A stretch of DNA of 64,000 bases from Mycobacterium sp. Aquia_213 (GTDB taxonomy: Bacteria; Actinomycetota; Actinomycetes; Mycobacteriales; Mycobacteriaceae). A program made the translations under genes and the position numbers. Below the pieces are notes generated by a model. That model was not told where the DNA came from. It made no database searches and was given only the letters and a program-made list of their open reading frames with translations. Every line of letters starts with the position of its first letter. Within the stretch, counting starts at the first letter, position 1. Positions 8,221 through 15,784 of the stretch are shown piece after piece. The stretch is taken from positions 2,356,001-2,420,000 of the forward strand of contig NZ_CP113116.1 in NCBI RefSeq assembly GCF_026625985.1. Reading direction: 5' to 3'.

Positions 8221-9378
8221 TCAGGCGGACCTGTCGGTGGCCACCCTGGCCAGTTCTGCGAGTCCGGCCTTGGCCGGCGCGCTGATGGGTGCGGCGGCGA
8301 GCGCGGCCAGCGCTCGCTGGGTCAACGTGGCAATGCGTTGCTCGGCCGCGGCCAACGCGCCCACCGACTCGATGACGTCGCGCAGCTCGGCTACTTGCGC
8401 ATCGGTCAACGGCACACCGATCGAGGTCCGTAAGAGGTTGGCCGCCAAGGGATTTGACTTATCCGCCAACTCCAAAGCCTCGGCCAGCAGCACGGTGCGC
8501 TTGCCGGAGCGTAAATCGTCACCGGACGGCTTGCCCGTCACCACCGGATCCCCGAACACGCCCAGCACGTCGTCACGAAGTTGGAACGCCACGCCGAGGT
8601 CGGTCCCGAACTGCTGAAACACGGCTTGCACATCCGGGCGGTCGGCGGCGGCCGCCGCGCCGAGCTGCAACGGTCGCGTCACCGTGTAGCAGGCGGTCTT
8701 GAACGTGTCGACGTTCATCGCCGACGCGATCGACTCGGCGGCGCTGGCCTCGGCGACGATGTCGAGGTATTGCCCGCTCAGCACTTCGGTGCGGATGTCG
8801 GCCCAGACGCGCTGGACTCGTCGCTGCGTGTCGGGGGGCAGGTCCGCGCCGAACACGATGTCGTCGGCCCAGGCCAGGGCCAGGTCGCCGAGCAGAATGG
8901 CCGCCGAAATCCCGAAGCGGTCCGCGGAGCCCCGCCACTTGCGGTCGCGGTGCAGCGCCGCGAACCGGACGTGCACCGTCGGCTTGCCGCGTCGCGTCGA
9001 GGAGTCGTCGATGACGTCGTCGTGCACCAGCGCGCAGGCGTGCAGCAGCTCCAGCGCGGAAAACAGCAGCAGCACTTGCGGATCGGGCTCCGCGTCGGCC
9101 ACCGCGCGCCACCCCCAATAGGCGAAGGCGGGCCGCAGCCGTTTGCCCCCGTTGAGCACAAAGTCTTCGAGGGCGGAGATCAACGTGGCGTAGTCGCCAC
9201 CGATGTAAGCGGTCTCGCCACGCCGCGCATGCAAGTACTGGCGAAGTTGCTCGGCAATCGCGCCGGTCAATTCGACGGTTGCCGCTGCTCCTGCGGACTT
9301 CAGGCTCAGCGCGACGCCCCTTTCTGCTCGCTGTTCTCTGGGCCCGACCAGTGTATTCGGCGTCACAGCGGTTGCCAT
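8221..9378 (-). CDS. idsA2: Polyprenyl (geranylgeranyl) diphosphate synthase IdsA2
   Basis: This trans-isoprenyl diphosphate synthase of 385 residues joins isopentenyl diphosphate to allylic diphosphates. The first Asp-rich motif is HDDVIDDSSTRRG, and the FQLRDDVLGVFGD segment is the second Asp-rich region, where DDxLG replaces DDxxD as in the M. tuberculosis homologue. GGKRLRPAFAYWG is the conserved substrate-binding block. ATG 9378 is used; in-frame GTG 9384 has slightly better spacing to GGGGGA. The frame is open further upstream, but that part lies antisense to the MTHFR-like gene. The product plausibly supplies polyprenyl carriers for envelope synthesis, in keeping with mptA next to it. 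Confidence 0.92.
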   Translation of the reverse strand: MATAVTPNTLVGPREQRAERGVALSLKSAGAAATVELTGAIAEQLRQYLHARRGETAYIGGDYATLISALEDFVLNGGKRLRPAFAYWGWRAVADAEPDPQVLLLFSALELLHACALVHDDVIDDSSTRRGKPTVHVRFAALHRDRKWRGSADRFGISAAILLGDLALAWADDIVFGADLPPDTQRRVQRVWADIRTEVLSGQYLDIVAEASAAESIASAMNVDTFKTACYTVTRPLQLGAAAAADRPDVQAVFQQFGTDLGVAFQLRDDVLGVFGDPVVTGKPSGDDLRSGKRTVLLAEALELADKSNPLAANLLRTSIGVPLTDAQVAELRDVIESVGALAAAEQRIATLTQRALAALAAAPISAPAKAGLAELARVATDRSA

Positions 9379-9463
9379 TTCCACGTGGTCCCCCGCCAAG
9401 CTGGGCGGTAACTTCGCGCCCCTATGCTGGCGAGGTGCCATTCGTCCGAGGGAGAGGAGCCGC

Positions 9464-10360
9464 GTGACGCTCAACACCGTCGCGCTCGAGCTGGTGCCGC
9501 CGAATGTGGACGAGGGTCGGGAGCGGGCGCTTGACGAGGCGCGCAAGGTATTGCAGTACTCCGCGGAATCCGGCCTCGCCGGCCGCATCCGCCACGTGAT
9601 GATTCCCGGCATCATCGCCGAGGACGACGACCGACCCATCGCTATGAAGCCCAAGTTCGACGTGCTGGACTTCTGGTCCGTCATCAAGCCCGAATTGCCC
9701 GGGATCAGCGGTCTGTGCACACAGGTCACCGCGTTCATGGACGAGTCGACGCTGCGTGGACGGCTCAACGAGCTGACCGATGCGGGCATGGAAGGCGTGG
9801 TGTTCGTAGGCGTCCCGCGCACAATGAACGACGGCGAGGGCTCCGGCGTCGCGCCGACCGACGCCCTGTCGATCTATCGCGACCTGGTGGTTAATCGCGG
9901 AGTGATTCTGATCCCCACCCGCGAGGGTGAACACGGCCGGTTCAACTTCAAATGCGACCAGGGCGCCACCTATGGCATGACCCAGTTGCTGTATTCCGAC
10001 GCGATCGTGGGCTTTCTGACCGACTTCGCCAAGACCACCGACCATCGGCCCGAGATCCTGCTGTCGTTCGGCTTCGTACCGAAGATGGAGAGCAAGACCG
10101 GCCTGATCAACTGGCTCATTCAGGACCCGGGCAACGCCGCGGTGGCCGCCGAGCAGGAGTTCGTCGAGGAGCTGTCCGGCTGCGAACCTCCCCGGAAGCG
10201 CCAGCTGATGCTTGACCTGTACAAGCGGGTGGTGGACGGCGTCGCCGAGCTGGGCTTTCCGCTGAGCATCCACCTCGAGGCGACGTACGGGCTGTCCGGC
10301 CCGGCGTTTGCGACGTTCGCCGAGATGATCGACTACTGGTCGCCTGCCCAGCGCGTTTAG
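9464..10360 (+). CDS. Non-canonical methylenetetrahydrofolate reductase-like protein (Rv2172c homologue)
   Basis: This 298-residue protein starts at GTG 9464 after GGGAGAGGAG. It aligns throughout with M. tuberculosis Rv2172c, which I recall being reported as an NADH-dependent, short MTHFR-like enzyme feeding 5-methyl-THF to methionine synthesis. Conserved blocks include RIRHVMIPGIIAEDDDRP near the start and EGVVFVGVPRTMNDGEG in the middle. It lies divergent from idsA2, and its stop overlaps that of lppM by four bases. A role in one-carbon metabolism would connect it with metH in the same window, but the enzymatic assignment rests on homology only. Confidence 0.8.
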   Translation: MTLNTVALELVPPNVDEGRERALDEARKVLQYSAESGLAGRIRHVMIPGIIAEDDDRPIAMKPKFDVLDFWSVIKPELPGISGLCTQVTAFMDESTLRGRLNELTDAGMEGVVFVGVPRTMNDGEGSGVAPTDALSIYRDLVVNRGVILIPTREGEHGRFNFKCDQGATYGMTQLLYSDAIVGFLTDFAKTTDHRPEILLSFGFVPKMESKTGLINWLIQDPGNAAVAAEQEFVEELSGCEPPRKRQLMLDLYKRVVDGVAELGFPLSIHLEATYGLSGPAFATFAEMIDYWSPAQRV

Positions 10361-11064
10361 CTCGGCGGCTGATTGCCCGGTGTGGTGAACCGCTCGGAGC
10401 GATCCCGGCTCATCCAGGCCAGTAGCGCGACCACACCCGCCGCCGCGAACGACGCGATACCCAGCCATACCCCCGCGCCGGTGAAGGACCGGGTGTTCGG
10501 ATCGGTGTAGCGGGCCTGGGCGGTCATCGTGCTCACCACGCCCGGCTTGAGCTTCCACGACACCGCATCGGGATCGACGCGGTCACCGTTGGTCGACGTC
10601 ACGACGCCGGGAAAGGCGACCGTCAGCTCGACGTCGGCGTCCGGATCGGTCAGCGACGTCAGGTCCGCGCGGCCTTCCAGGATCACCACGTTGCCGTTGC
10701 GGCGCAGCGAGACGTTCACGCCGGCGGCGTCGGAATTCATGTTGGCCAGCTGCGGCAGCTCGCCGAACGTCAAATCGGAGAACACCGCCTGCGACCCCAC
10801 GTAGCCGTCGCTGTCATAGTTCGACACCGCGACCTTCTGGCTGAACGGCAAGTTGTTGCTGTCGAGCTGCGGACCGGTGTCCTTGGGAGTTTTCGGCTTG
10901 GCGGCCGCGATGATCTCCCCGGACACCAGGTCGTCGGGCGAGATGGTCAGCGAGGCCCGGGCCCGCAGGCATCCGGTCGCCAGGGGCACCAGCAGCATCA
11001 GCATGGCGATGGCCAGCACGCGAGTGGTTGCTCGGGTTCGGCGTGGGGGAGAGCTGGCGCGCAC
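10357..11064 (-). CDS. lppM: Lipoprotein LppM
   Basis: This 235-residue product matches M. tuberculosis LppM (Rv2171). A basic N-terminus precedes a hydrophobic signal and the lipobox LATGC (Cys about residue 32). The mature part starts LRARASLTISPDDLVSGEI and forms the conserved LppM beta-rich domain. Near the C-terminus a second hydrophobic helix (GVWLGIASFAAAGVVALLAW) precedes a short charged tail, so the protein is both lipidated and membrane-anchored. GTG 11064 aligns with the start of the homologue; the frame stays open upstream to 11142. In M. tuberculosis the protein has been linked to phagosome handling; that is prior knowledge, not visible here. Confidence 0.88.
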   Translation of the reverse strand: MRASSPPRRTRATTRVLAIAMLMLLVPLATGCLRARASLTISPDDLVSGEIIAAAKPKTPKDTGPQLDSNNLPFSQKVAVSNYDSDGYVGSQAVFSDLTFGELPQLANMNSDAAGVNVSLRRNGNVVILEGRADLTSLTDPDADVELTVAFPGVVTSTNGDRVDPDAVSWKLKPGVVSTMTAQARYTDPNTRSFTGAGVWLGIASFAAAGVVALLAWMSRDRSERFTTPGNQPPS

Positions 11065-11145
11065 CAGGTCATCGTGCCAGATTCGCTGTCTCGGTTGCCC
11101 GCGTCGTCGGTTTGCGAGTCGGTCGGGCGCCGGTGTGGCCACGTG

Positions 11146-11748
11146 TTAGAGCGGCAGCGGGCGGCCCAGGATCGCGAATGCCCGTGGGTCACCGGCGAAG
11201 TGGTAGCGCCGGATGATGTCGTTGAAGCCCAGCCGCCGATACAACCGCCAGGCGCGATTGGCCTCGCCGTTGGTTTCCGGCGTCGAGAGCAGGACGTTGC
11301 GCTCGCAGCGGCCGGCGAGCAGCCGGCGGGCCAGTGCCTCGCCGATGCCGCGGCCCTGGGCGTGCGGATGAATGTGCAGTTCGGTCAGCTCGAAATAGCT
11401 GTTCATCAGCTGCGCGATCTCCTGGGCCGGCAGGCCGCCGCGTTGCATCCCCAAGACAACCTGTTGCTGCCACCATTGTCCGGGTGCTCCCGGGTAGCCA
11501 TAGGCGACCCCGAGCAACGGCGCATCGCAGAGTTCCGACGCCGGCGGCACATCGCCGCCCGCCGGCGCGTCCGCCTCGACCGCGGCGGCCGCCTGCCACC
11601 CATGTCGGCGGATGTGTTCGAGCCACATGGCGGCGCGTTGGTTCTCGGTGCCGCGCGGGTACCGCATCGCGTCGACGTAGACCCCCAGCGCGTCGCTGAG
11701 ACGGCGCTCCATATCGCTCGGCGGCAGATCGATGAGGAATATCGCCAA
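11146..11748 (-). CDS. GNAT family acetyltransferase (Rv2170 homologue)
   Basis: This 200-residue protein is read from TTG 11748, with GAGGAGGA nine bases upstream. The GNAT core is clear: beta4 LTELHIHPHAQGRGIGEALA with the acetyl-CoA pyrophosphate loop (QGRGIG), then RAWRLYRRLGF near the C-terminus. It aligns from the first residue (MAIFLIDLPPSDMERRL) with M. tuberculosis Rv2170, reported to acetylate isocitrate dehydrogenase. The target here is inferred. It lies 81 bases upstream of lppM on the same strand. The divergent 338-base gap to the DUF3040 gene (11749-12086) holds no other gene; a TACAAT hexamer at 12026-12031 might serve the latter. Confidence 0.85.
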   Translation of the reverse strand: MAIFLIDLPPSDMERRLSDALGVYVDAMRYPRGTENQRAAMWLEHIRRHGWQAAAAVEADAPAGGDVPPASELCDAPLLGVAYGYPGAPGQWWQQQVVLGMQRGGLPAQEIAQLMNSYFELTELHIHPHAQGRGIGEALARRLLAGRCERNVLLSTPETNGEANRAWRLYRRLGFNDIIRRYHFAGDPRAFAILGRPLPL

Positions 11749-12086
11749 CTCGCGCTGTCCTCCTCGTCGCAGTGATCGGGCCTCATGCGTCTACTCCGTC
11801 AGGCGGGGCATCGGCCCCGTGCCCGTATCGCCATTATCGGGTCCGAGGCCGATCGGCTGACGGGCGGTGGCGGCAACCAACCGACGACTCCGCGCGTTTC
11901 GGCAAGGGTGTTGTAACGCATCGCCGTTGCGGTCCGATGATCGTCGGGAAGCAACGGAGATAGAATCGCGGTCGAACCAGTGGTACGGGTCAGATTGACC
12001 TCGTATCATTTGACTTAGTTGCCTTTACAATGGGCATCCGCGTGCTATCGGTAGTTACGTGTCAGACTGTCGGCAAGGAGGGACGC

Positions 12087-12488
12087 ATGCCACTCTCCGA
12101 TCATGAGCAGCGGATGCTCGATCAGATCGAGAGCGCGCTCTACGCCGAGGATCCCAAGTTCGCTTCGAGCGTACGTGGTGGGGGGTTCCGCGCACCGACC
12201 GCGCGACGCCGTCTGCAGGGTGCGGCTCTCTTCGTTATCGGTCTGGCGATGCTGGTTTCCGGCGTGGCGTTCAAGGCCACGATGATTGGCAGCTTCCCGA
12301 TTCTCAGCGTCGTGGGCTTCATTGTGATGTTCGGTGGTGTGGTGTTCGCCATCACCGGTCCGCGGATGTCGAGCCGCCCCAACCAGTCCGGGCCGGTGCA
12401 GGGCTCTCGCCAACGTCGCAACAAGGGTGGCGGGGGCTCGTTCACCAGCCGCATGGAAGATCGCTTCCGCCGGCGCTTCGACGAGTAG
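12087..12488 (+). CDS. DUF3040 membrane protein (Rv2169c homologue)
   Basis: This 133-residue protein starts at ATG 12087 behind AAGGAGGGA. MPLSDHEQRMLDQIESALYAEDPKFA is the DUF3040 signature of actinobacteria. Two transmembrane helices follow (about 45-63 and 70-90), then a basic, Gly-rich C-terminus (RRNKGGGGSFTSRMEDRFRRRF). Its function is unknown. It sits upstream of mraZ as in other mycobacteria and is closed by a clear hairpin terminator, so it is its own transcription unit. Confidence 0.85.
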   Translation: MPLSDHEQRMLDQIESALYAEDPKFASSVRGGGFRAPTARRRLQGAALFVIGLAMLVSGVAFKATMIGSFPILSVVGFIVMFGGVVFAITGPRMSSRPNQSGPVQGSRQRRNKGGGGSFTSRMEDRFRRRFDE

Positions 12489-12515
12489 CCGAACCAGTTA
12501 ACAACGCACGACCTT

Positions 12516-12549
12516 AAGGGGTAGCCGACACGGCTGCCCCTTAGTTTTT
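12516..12549 (+). terminator. Intrinsic terminator after the DUF3040 gene
   Basis: AAGGGGTAGCC and GGCTGCCCCTT form an 11-bp stem (one G-U pair) with loop GACAC, followed by AGTTTTT. It lies 27 bases after the stop codon. This separates the DUF3040 unit from the mraZ operon. Confidence 0.85.
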
Positions 12550-12591
12550 GGGCTGGAGCCGGATTCGAGTCCCAATCGAGGCCAATCCGAG

Positions 12592-12629
12592 CCCCACTCC
12601 GCCCCACCCGGGCGCCCCACTTCGCCCCA
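12592..12629 (-). promoter_or_regulatory. Reverse-oriented array of MraZ-type boxes
   Basis: CCCCA (TGGGG on the minus strand) occurs at 12592-12596, 12602-12606, 12615-12619 and 12625-12629, with start-to-start spacings of 10, 13 and 10 bases. A single TGGGG on the plus strand follows at 12641-12645. This is the same word as in the mraZ operator at 12760 but inverted, about 130 bases upstream. The 353-base gap 12489-12841 holds no gene I can support. Confidence 0.5.
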
Positions 12630-12759
12630 CCGACCGACTTTGGGGTCCTGAAATGCGATTTCCCAACGCTGCATGCGGGCCCCGCGACGGCGGTTTGCGG
12701 CCGCCGCGCGGTGTGGTGTGGCAAATGATTAGCGAAACACTCCGACGGCACCCGTTTTA

Positions 12760-12794
12760 TGGGGCAAAGTGGGGGACTGTGGGGTATGGTGGCT
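12760..12794 (+). promoter_or_regulatory. MraZ operator: TGGGG boxes at 10-base spacing
   Basis: TGGGG starts at 12760, 12770 and 12780, with a degenerate fourth box (TGGCT) at 12790. MraZ is known to bind direct TGGGN repeats with a 10-base period upstream of its own gene, so this is the expected autoregulatory site of the dcw operon, 48 bases before the mraZ start. Confidence 0.82.
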
Positions 12795-12841
12795 GAAGTG
12801 TTAGGGCGCGGCGCGAGCCGGTCTCCGCAGGAGGTGAGCAG

Positions 12842-13273
12842 GTGTTTCTCGGCACCTACACGCCCAAGCTCGACGACAAGGGGCGACTGACGTTGCCCGC
12901 CAAGTTCCGCGACGCGCTGGCAGGGGGGTTGATGGTCACCAAGAGCCAAGATCACAGCCTCGCCGTCTACCCGCGGGCGGAATTCGAGGAGCTGGCCCGC
13001 CGGGCGAGCAAGACATCTCGAAGCAACCCGGAAGCCAGGGCGTTCCTGCGCAATCTGGCCGCCGGCACCGACGAGCAGCATCCCGATGCCCAGGGCCGCA
13101 TCACCTTGTCGGCCGACCACCGCCGCTACGCGAACCTGTCCAAGGACTGCGTGGTGATCGGGGCGGTCGACTACCTGGAGATCTGGGATGCCCAGGCCTG
13201 GCAGGACTACCAGCAAACGCACGAAGAGAACTTCTCCGCTGCCAGCGATGAAGCACTCGGTGACATCATCTGA
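12842..13273 (+). CDS. mraZ: Transcriptional regulator MraZ
   Basis: This 143-residue protein starts at GTG 12842, with AGGAGGTGA upstream. Two tandem SpoVT/AbrB-like halves are visible: TPKLDDKGRLTLPAKFRD (about 8-25) and DAQGRITLSADHRRYA (about 82-97), each with the family's D-x-x-G-R signature. MraZ forms a ring and binds repeated TGGGN boxes at the head of the dcw cluster, repressing it in species studied. The first mycobacterial dcw genes, rsmH, the FtsL-like gene and pbpB, follow with overlapping ends. Confidence 0.95.
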   Translation: MFLGTYTPKLDDKGRLTLPAKFRDALAGGLMVTKSQDHSLAVYPRAEFEELARRASKTSRSNPEARAFLRNLAAGTDEQHPDAQGRITLSADHRRYANLSKDCVVIGAVDYLEIWDAQAWQDYQQTHEENFSAASDEALGDII

Positions 13274-14474
13274 GGCGCATGCCCGTGCATCGTGGCCTCT
13301 GCCCGAACCGACCCTGGCGTACTTCCCCAACGCCAGGTTCGTAACTTCGGACAGGGACCCCGGTGCAGGGGCGGCCTTCCTCAGGGCCGTTCCTCATTCT
13401 GACGTGATCCTCTGGACCCGGGGAGGTGTTGCGGTGGCCGACAAGCCAAATGATCTCGGGCCGAACGACTTCGGGCATGTACCTGTGTTGCTGGAGCGCT
13501 GCGTCGAACTGCTCACCCCGGCGTTGACCCGCCACCACCCCGATGGATCCGGCGCGGTGCTCGTCGATGCGACGCTTGGCGCGGGCGGGCACGCCGAACG
13601 ATTCCTGACCGAACTTCCGGGCCTGCGTTTGATCGGGCTCGACCGTGATCCCAGCGCCCTGGACATCGCCGGCGCCCGGCTGGCGCCGTTCGCCGACCGG
13701 GTCACGCTGGTGCACACGCGCTATGACGGCATCGACGAGGCCCTGTCCGAATCCGGTTATGCTGCAACCGAATCGATCGACGGGGTGTTGTTCGATCTGG
13801 GCGTCTCCTCGATGCAACTCGACCGCGCCGAGCGGGGCTTCGCGTATGCCCAGGACGCGCCGCTGGACATGCGGATGGATCCGTCGTCGCCGCTGACGGC
13901 GGCCGACATCGTCAACACCTACGACGAGGCCGAGCTGGCCAACATCCTGCACCGCTACGGCGAGGAGCGGTTCGCGCGCCGGATCGCCACCCACATCGTC
14001 CGGCAGCGAGCCCGCACCCCGCTGCGCTCGACGGCCGAGCTGGTCGCCCTGCTGTACCAGGCGATTCCGGCTGCGGCGCGGCGCACCGGCGGGCATCCGG
14101 CCAAGCGCACCTTCCAGGCGCTGCGGATCGCGGTCAACGACGAGCTGGACACGCTGCGCAGGGCCATTCCGGCCGCACTGGACGCGCTCACCGTCGCCGG
14201 ACGCATCGTGGTGATGGCCTACCAGTCGCTGGAAGACCGGATCGTCAAACGCGAGTTCGCCGACGCGGTCGCCTCCCGCACGCCGGTGGACCTCCCGTTC
14301 GAGCTGCCCGGCCGCGGCCCGCGATTCCGTTCGCTGACCCGCGGTGCCGAACGCGCCGACGCCGAAGAAATCGAACGCAACCCTCGCAGTGCCGCCGTGC
14401 GACTACGGGCCTTGCAACGGCTGGAACACGAGGGACAACCACAGCACCGGGTGACCAAGAAGGGCGACTCATGA
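13260..14474 (+). CDS. rsmH: 16S rRNA (cytosine-1402 N4) methyltransferase RsmH
   Basis: The RsmH/MraW core runs from GHVPVLLERCVELL to the C-terminus, with the SAM loop DATLGAGGHAERFL, the LFDLGVSSMQLD and RGFAYAQDAPLDMRMD blocks, and HPAKRTFQALRIAVNDEL. It methylates N4 of C1402 in 16S rRNA. The start is uncertain. GTG 13260 overlaps mraZ and includes an N-terminal segment (LPEPTLAYFPNARFV) that is also present in the annotated M. tuberculosis protein. GTG 13434, preceded by GGGAGG, would give a 346-residue protein nearer the usual family size. The ATG of the FtsL-like gene overlaps the stop. Confidence 0.92.
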   Translation: MTSSEAHARASWPLPEPTLAYFPNARFVTSDRDPGAGAAFLRAVPHSDVILWTRGGVAVADKPNDLGPNDFGHVPVLLERCVELLTPALTRHHPDGSGAVLVDATLGAGGHAERFLTELPGLRLIGLDRDPSALDIAGARLAPFADRVTLVHTRYDGIDEALSESGYAATESIDGVLFDLGVSSMQLDRAERGFAYAQDAPLDMRMDPSSPLTAADIVNTYDEAELANILHRYGEERFARRIATHIVRQRARTPLRSTAELVALLYQAIPAAARRTGGHPAKRTFQALRIAVNDELDTLRRAIPAALDALTVAGRIVVMAYQSLEDRIVKREFADAVASRTPVDLPFELPGRGPRFRSLTRGAERADAEEIERNPRSAAVRLRALQRLEHEGQPQHRVTKKGDS

Positions 14475-15784
14475 GAGCGAAGGCCAAGCGCGAGACGCCG
14501 AAACGCCGCGGCGACCGTCGCGGTGGGCGTGACGTTGCTGCCCGTAAGACCAGGCGCAACGCGGTGGACTCGACGGCGCGGCGGACTCGGCCTGCGCAGG
14601 GTTCGACGGCGCGCGAGGCGCGGGCATCCAAATCCGGCCCGCAAACCAGCCCCAATGCCCGGCCGGTCGAGCGGCCGGGTCGTCCCAAAAGTAGTGGGCA
14701 AGCCAGGGCGCGCGCCAAGGCGCGGAAGGCTAAGGCGCCCAAGGTTATTCGGCCCCGCCTCGCCGAGCGGCTAGCGATCCGGCTGTCCGCGATCGACCTG
14801 CGGCCGCAAACACTGCTGGCCAAGGTTCCGTTCGTGGTGCTGATCATCGGTGCACTCGGGCTCGGGCTGGCGCTGACGCTGTGGCTGTCCACCGATTCCG
14901 CCGAACGCTCCTATCAGTTGAGCCACGCTCGCGAGAAGACCCGGATGCTGCAGCAGCAGAAGGAGGCGCTGGAACGCGATGTGCGCGAGGCCGAGGCCGC
15001 ACCGGCGCTGGCCGAGGCGGCCCGCAAGCAGGGCATGATCCCGACGCGCGACACCGCTCACCTGGTCCAGGATCCGTCCGGCAGCTGGGTGGTGGTCGGC
15101 ACACCCAAGCCCGCTGACGGCGTCCCGCCGCCGCCGCTGAACACCAAGCTGCCCGACGAAGGCGCGCAGCTGCCCGCGAAACCGGCGGCGGTGCCGCCGG
15201 AAGTCTCGGTTCGCGTGCAGCCGGATCCCGGTGCTGCTCTGGTGCCGGGCAGGCTCGGCGGGCCCGAAGCGCTGCTGCGCGCTCCGGACGGCTCGACGAC
15301 GGTGGGTGGCCAGCATCTGCCGCCGGCCGCGCCGCTGGTGCCCGGCGCGCCGGGTGCGCCCGGTGGCCCGATTAGCGGGCAATTCCCCGGTATGCTGCCG
15401 ACGCCGGGGTTGCCGGCACAAGGACTGCCGACACAAGGACTTCCCACGCAAGGACTTACGACGCAAGGACTTCCGGCACAAGCGCTGCCGGCCCAGGGGC
15501 TGCCCACGCCGGGCCTGCCGATGCCGGGGCTGCCCGCGCCGGTCGGCCCAGCGGCCGCTCCGGTGCCCGCCGAAGTGCCGATACCGGTTGGCGGACTGCC
15601 GCTTACGGTACCGGCGCCTGCGCCGCTGCCTGCCGAAGTGCCGGTTCCCGTGCAGCGCGCGCCGCAGGGCGGTGTCCCGGTCCTGCCGGGCCTGCCGGGG
15701 CCGCAGGCCGCACCGGGGTTCGCACCGAATAACGGCGCGCAGTTCGCGCCGCCGGGCGCCGCGTTGCCAGGGCCCGCCCGGTGA
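14471..15784 (+). CDS. FtsL-like bitopic division protein, proline-rich (Rv2164c homologue)
   Basis: This 437-residue protein starts with ATGA overlapping the rsmH stop. Residues 1-115 are strongly basic and cytoplasmic. One transmembrane helix (about 118-140, VPFVVLIIGALGLGLALTLW) is followed by a coiled coil (about 148-185, SHAREKTRMLQQQKEALERD). This topology and its place before pbpB fit FtsL, the partner of FtsQ and FtsB in the divisome. The remaining 250 residues are Pro/Gly/Ala-rich and periplasmic, with nine GLPxQ-type repeats at 313-357. The long Pro-rich tail is typical of the mycobacterial protein but not of FtsL elsewhere. I assign FtsL by position and topology, not by a sequence motif. 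Confidence 0.8.
   Translation: MRAKAKRETPKRRGDRRGGRDVAARKTRRNAVDSTARRTRPAQGSTAREARASKSGPQTSPNARPVERPGRPKSSGQARARAKARKAKAPKVIRPRLAERLAIRLSAIDLRPQTLLAKVPFVVLIIGALGLGLALTLWLSTDSAERSYQLSHAREKTRMLQQQKEALERDVREAEAAPALAEAARKQGMIPTRDTAHLVQDPSGSWVVVGTPKPADGVPPPPLNTKLPDEGAQLPAKPAAVPPEVSVRVQPDPGAALVPGRLGGPEALLRAPDGSTTVGGQHLPPAAPLVPGAPGAPGGPISGQFPGMLPTPGLPAQGLPTQGLPTQGLTTQGLPAQALPAQGLPTPGLPMPGLPAPVGPAAAPVPAEVPIPVGGLPLTVPAPAPLPAEVPVPVQRAPQGGVPVLPGLPGPQAAPGFAPNNGAQFAPPGAALPGPAR
15407..15541 (+). repeat. Nine tandem 15-base coding repeats (GLPxQ)
   Basis: Nine in-frame 15-base units encode GLPAQ, GLPTQ, GLPTQ, GLTTQ, GLPAQ, ALPAQ, GLPTP, GLPMP and GLPAP in the FtsL-like protein. The central DNA copies are nearly identical, which makes strain-to-strain copy-number change likely. 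Confidence 0.9.

Noticed and set aside
12010..12031. TTGACT and TACAAT as promoter of the DUF3040 gene
   Set aside because: The spacer is only 10 bases, and the next TTGACC is 25 bases away; neither makes a normal promoter.
12548..12796. Open frame in the mraZ upstream gap
   Set aside because: It runs through the MraZ box arrays, has no ribosome site or domain, and is better explained as regulatory DNA.
15407..15541. CRISPR-like direct repeats
   Set aside because: The 15-base units are contiguous, without spacers, and encode GLPxQ in frame; they are protein repeats. No CRISPR array or cas gene was seen in the window.
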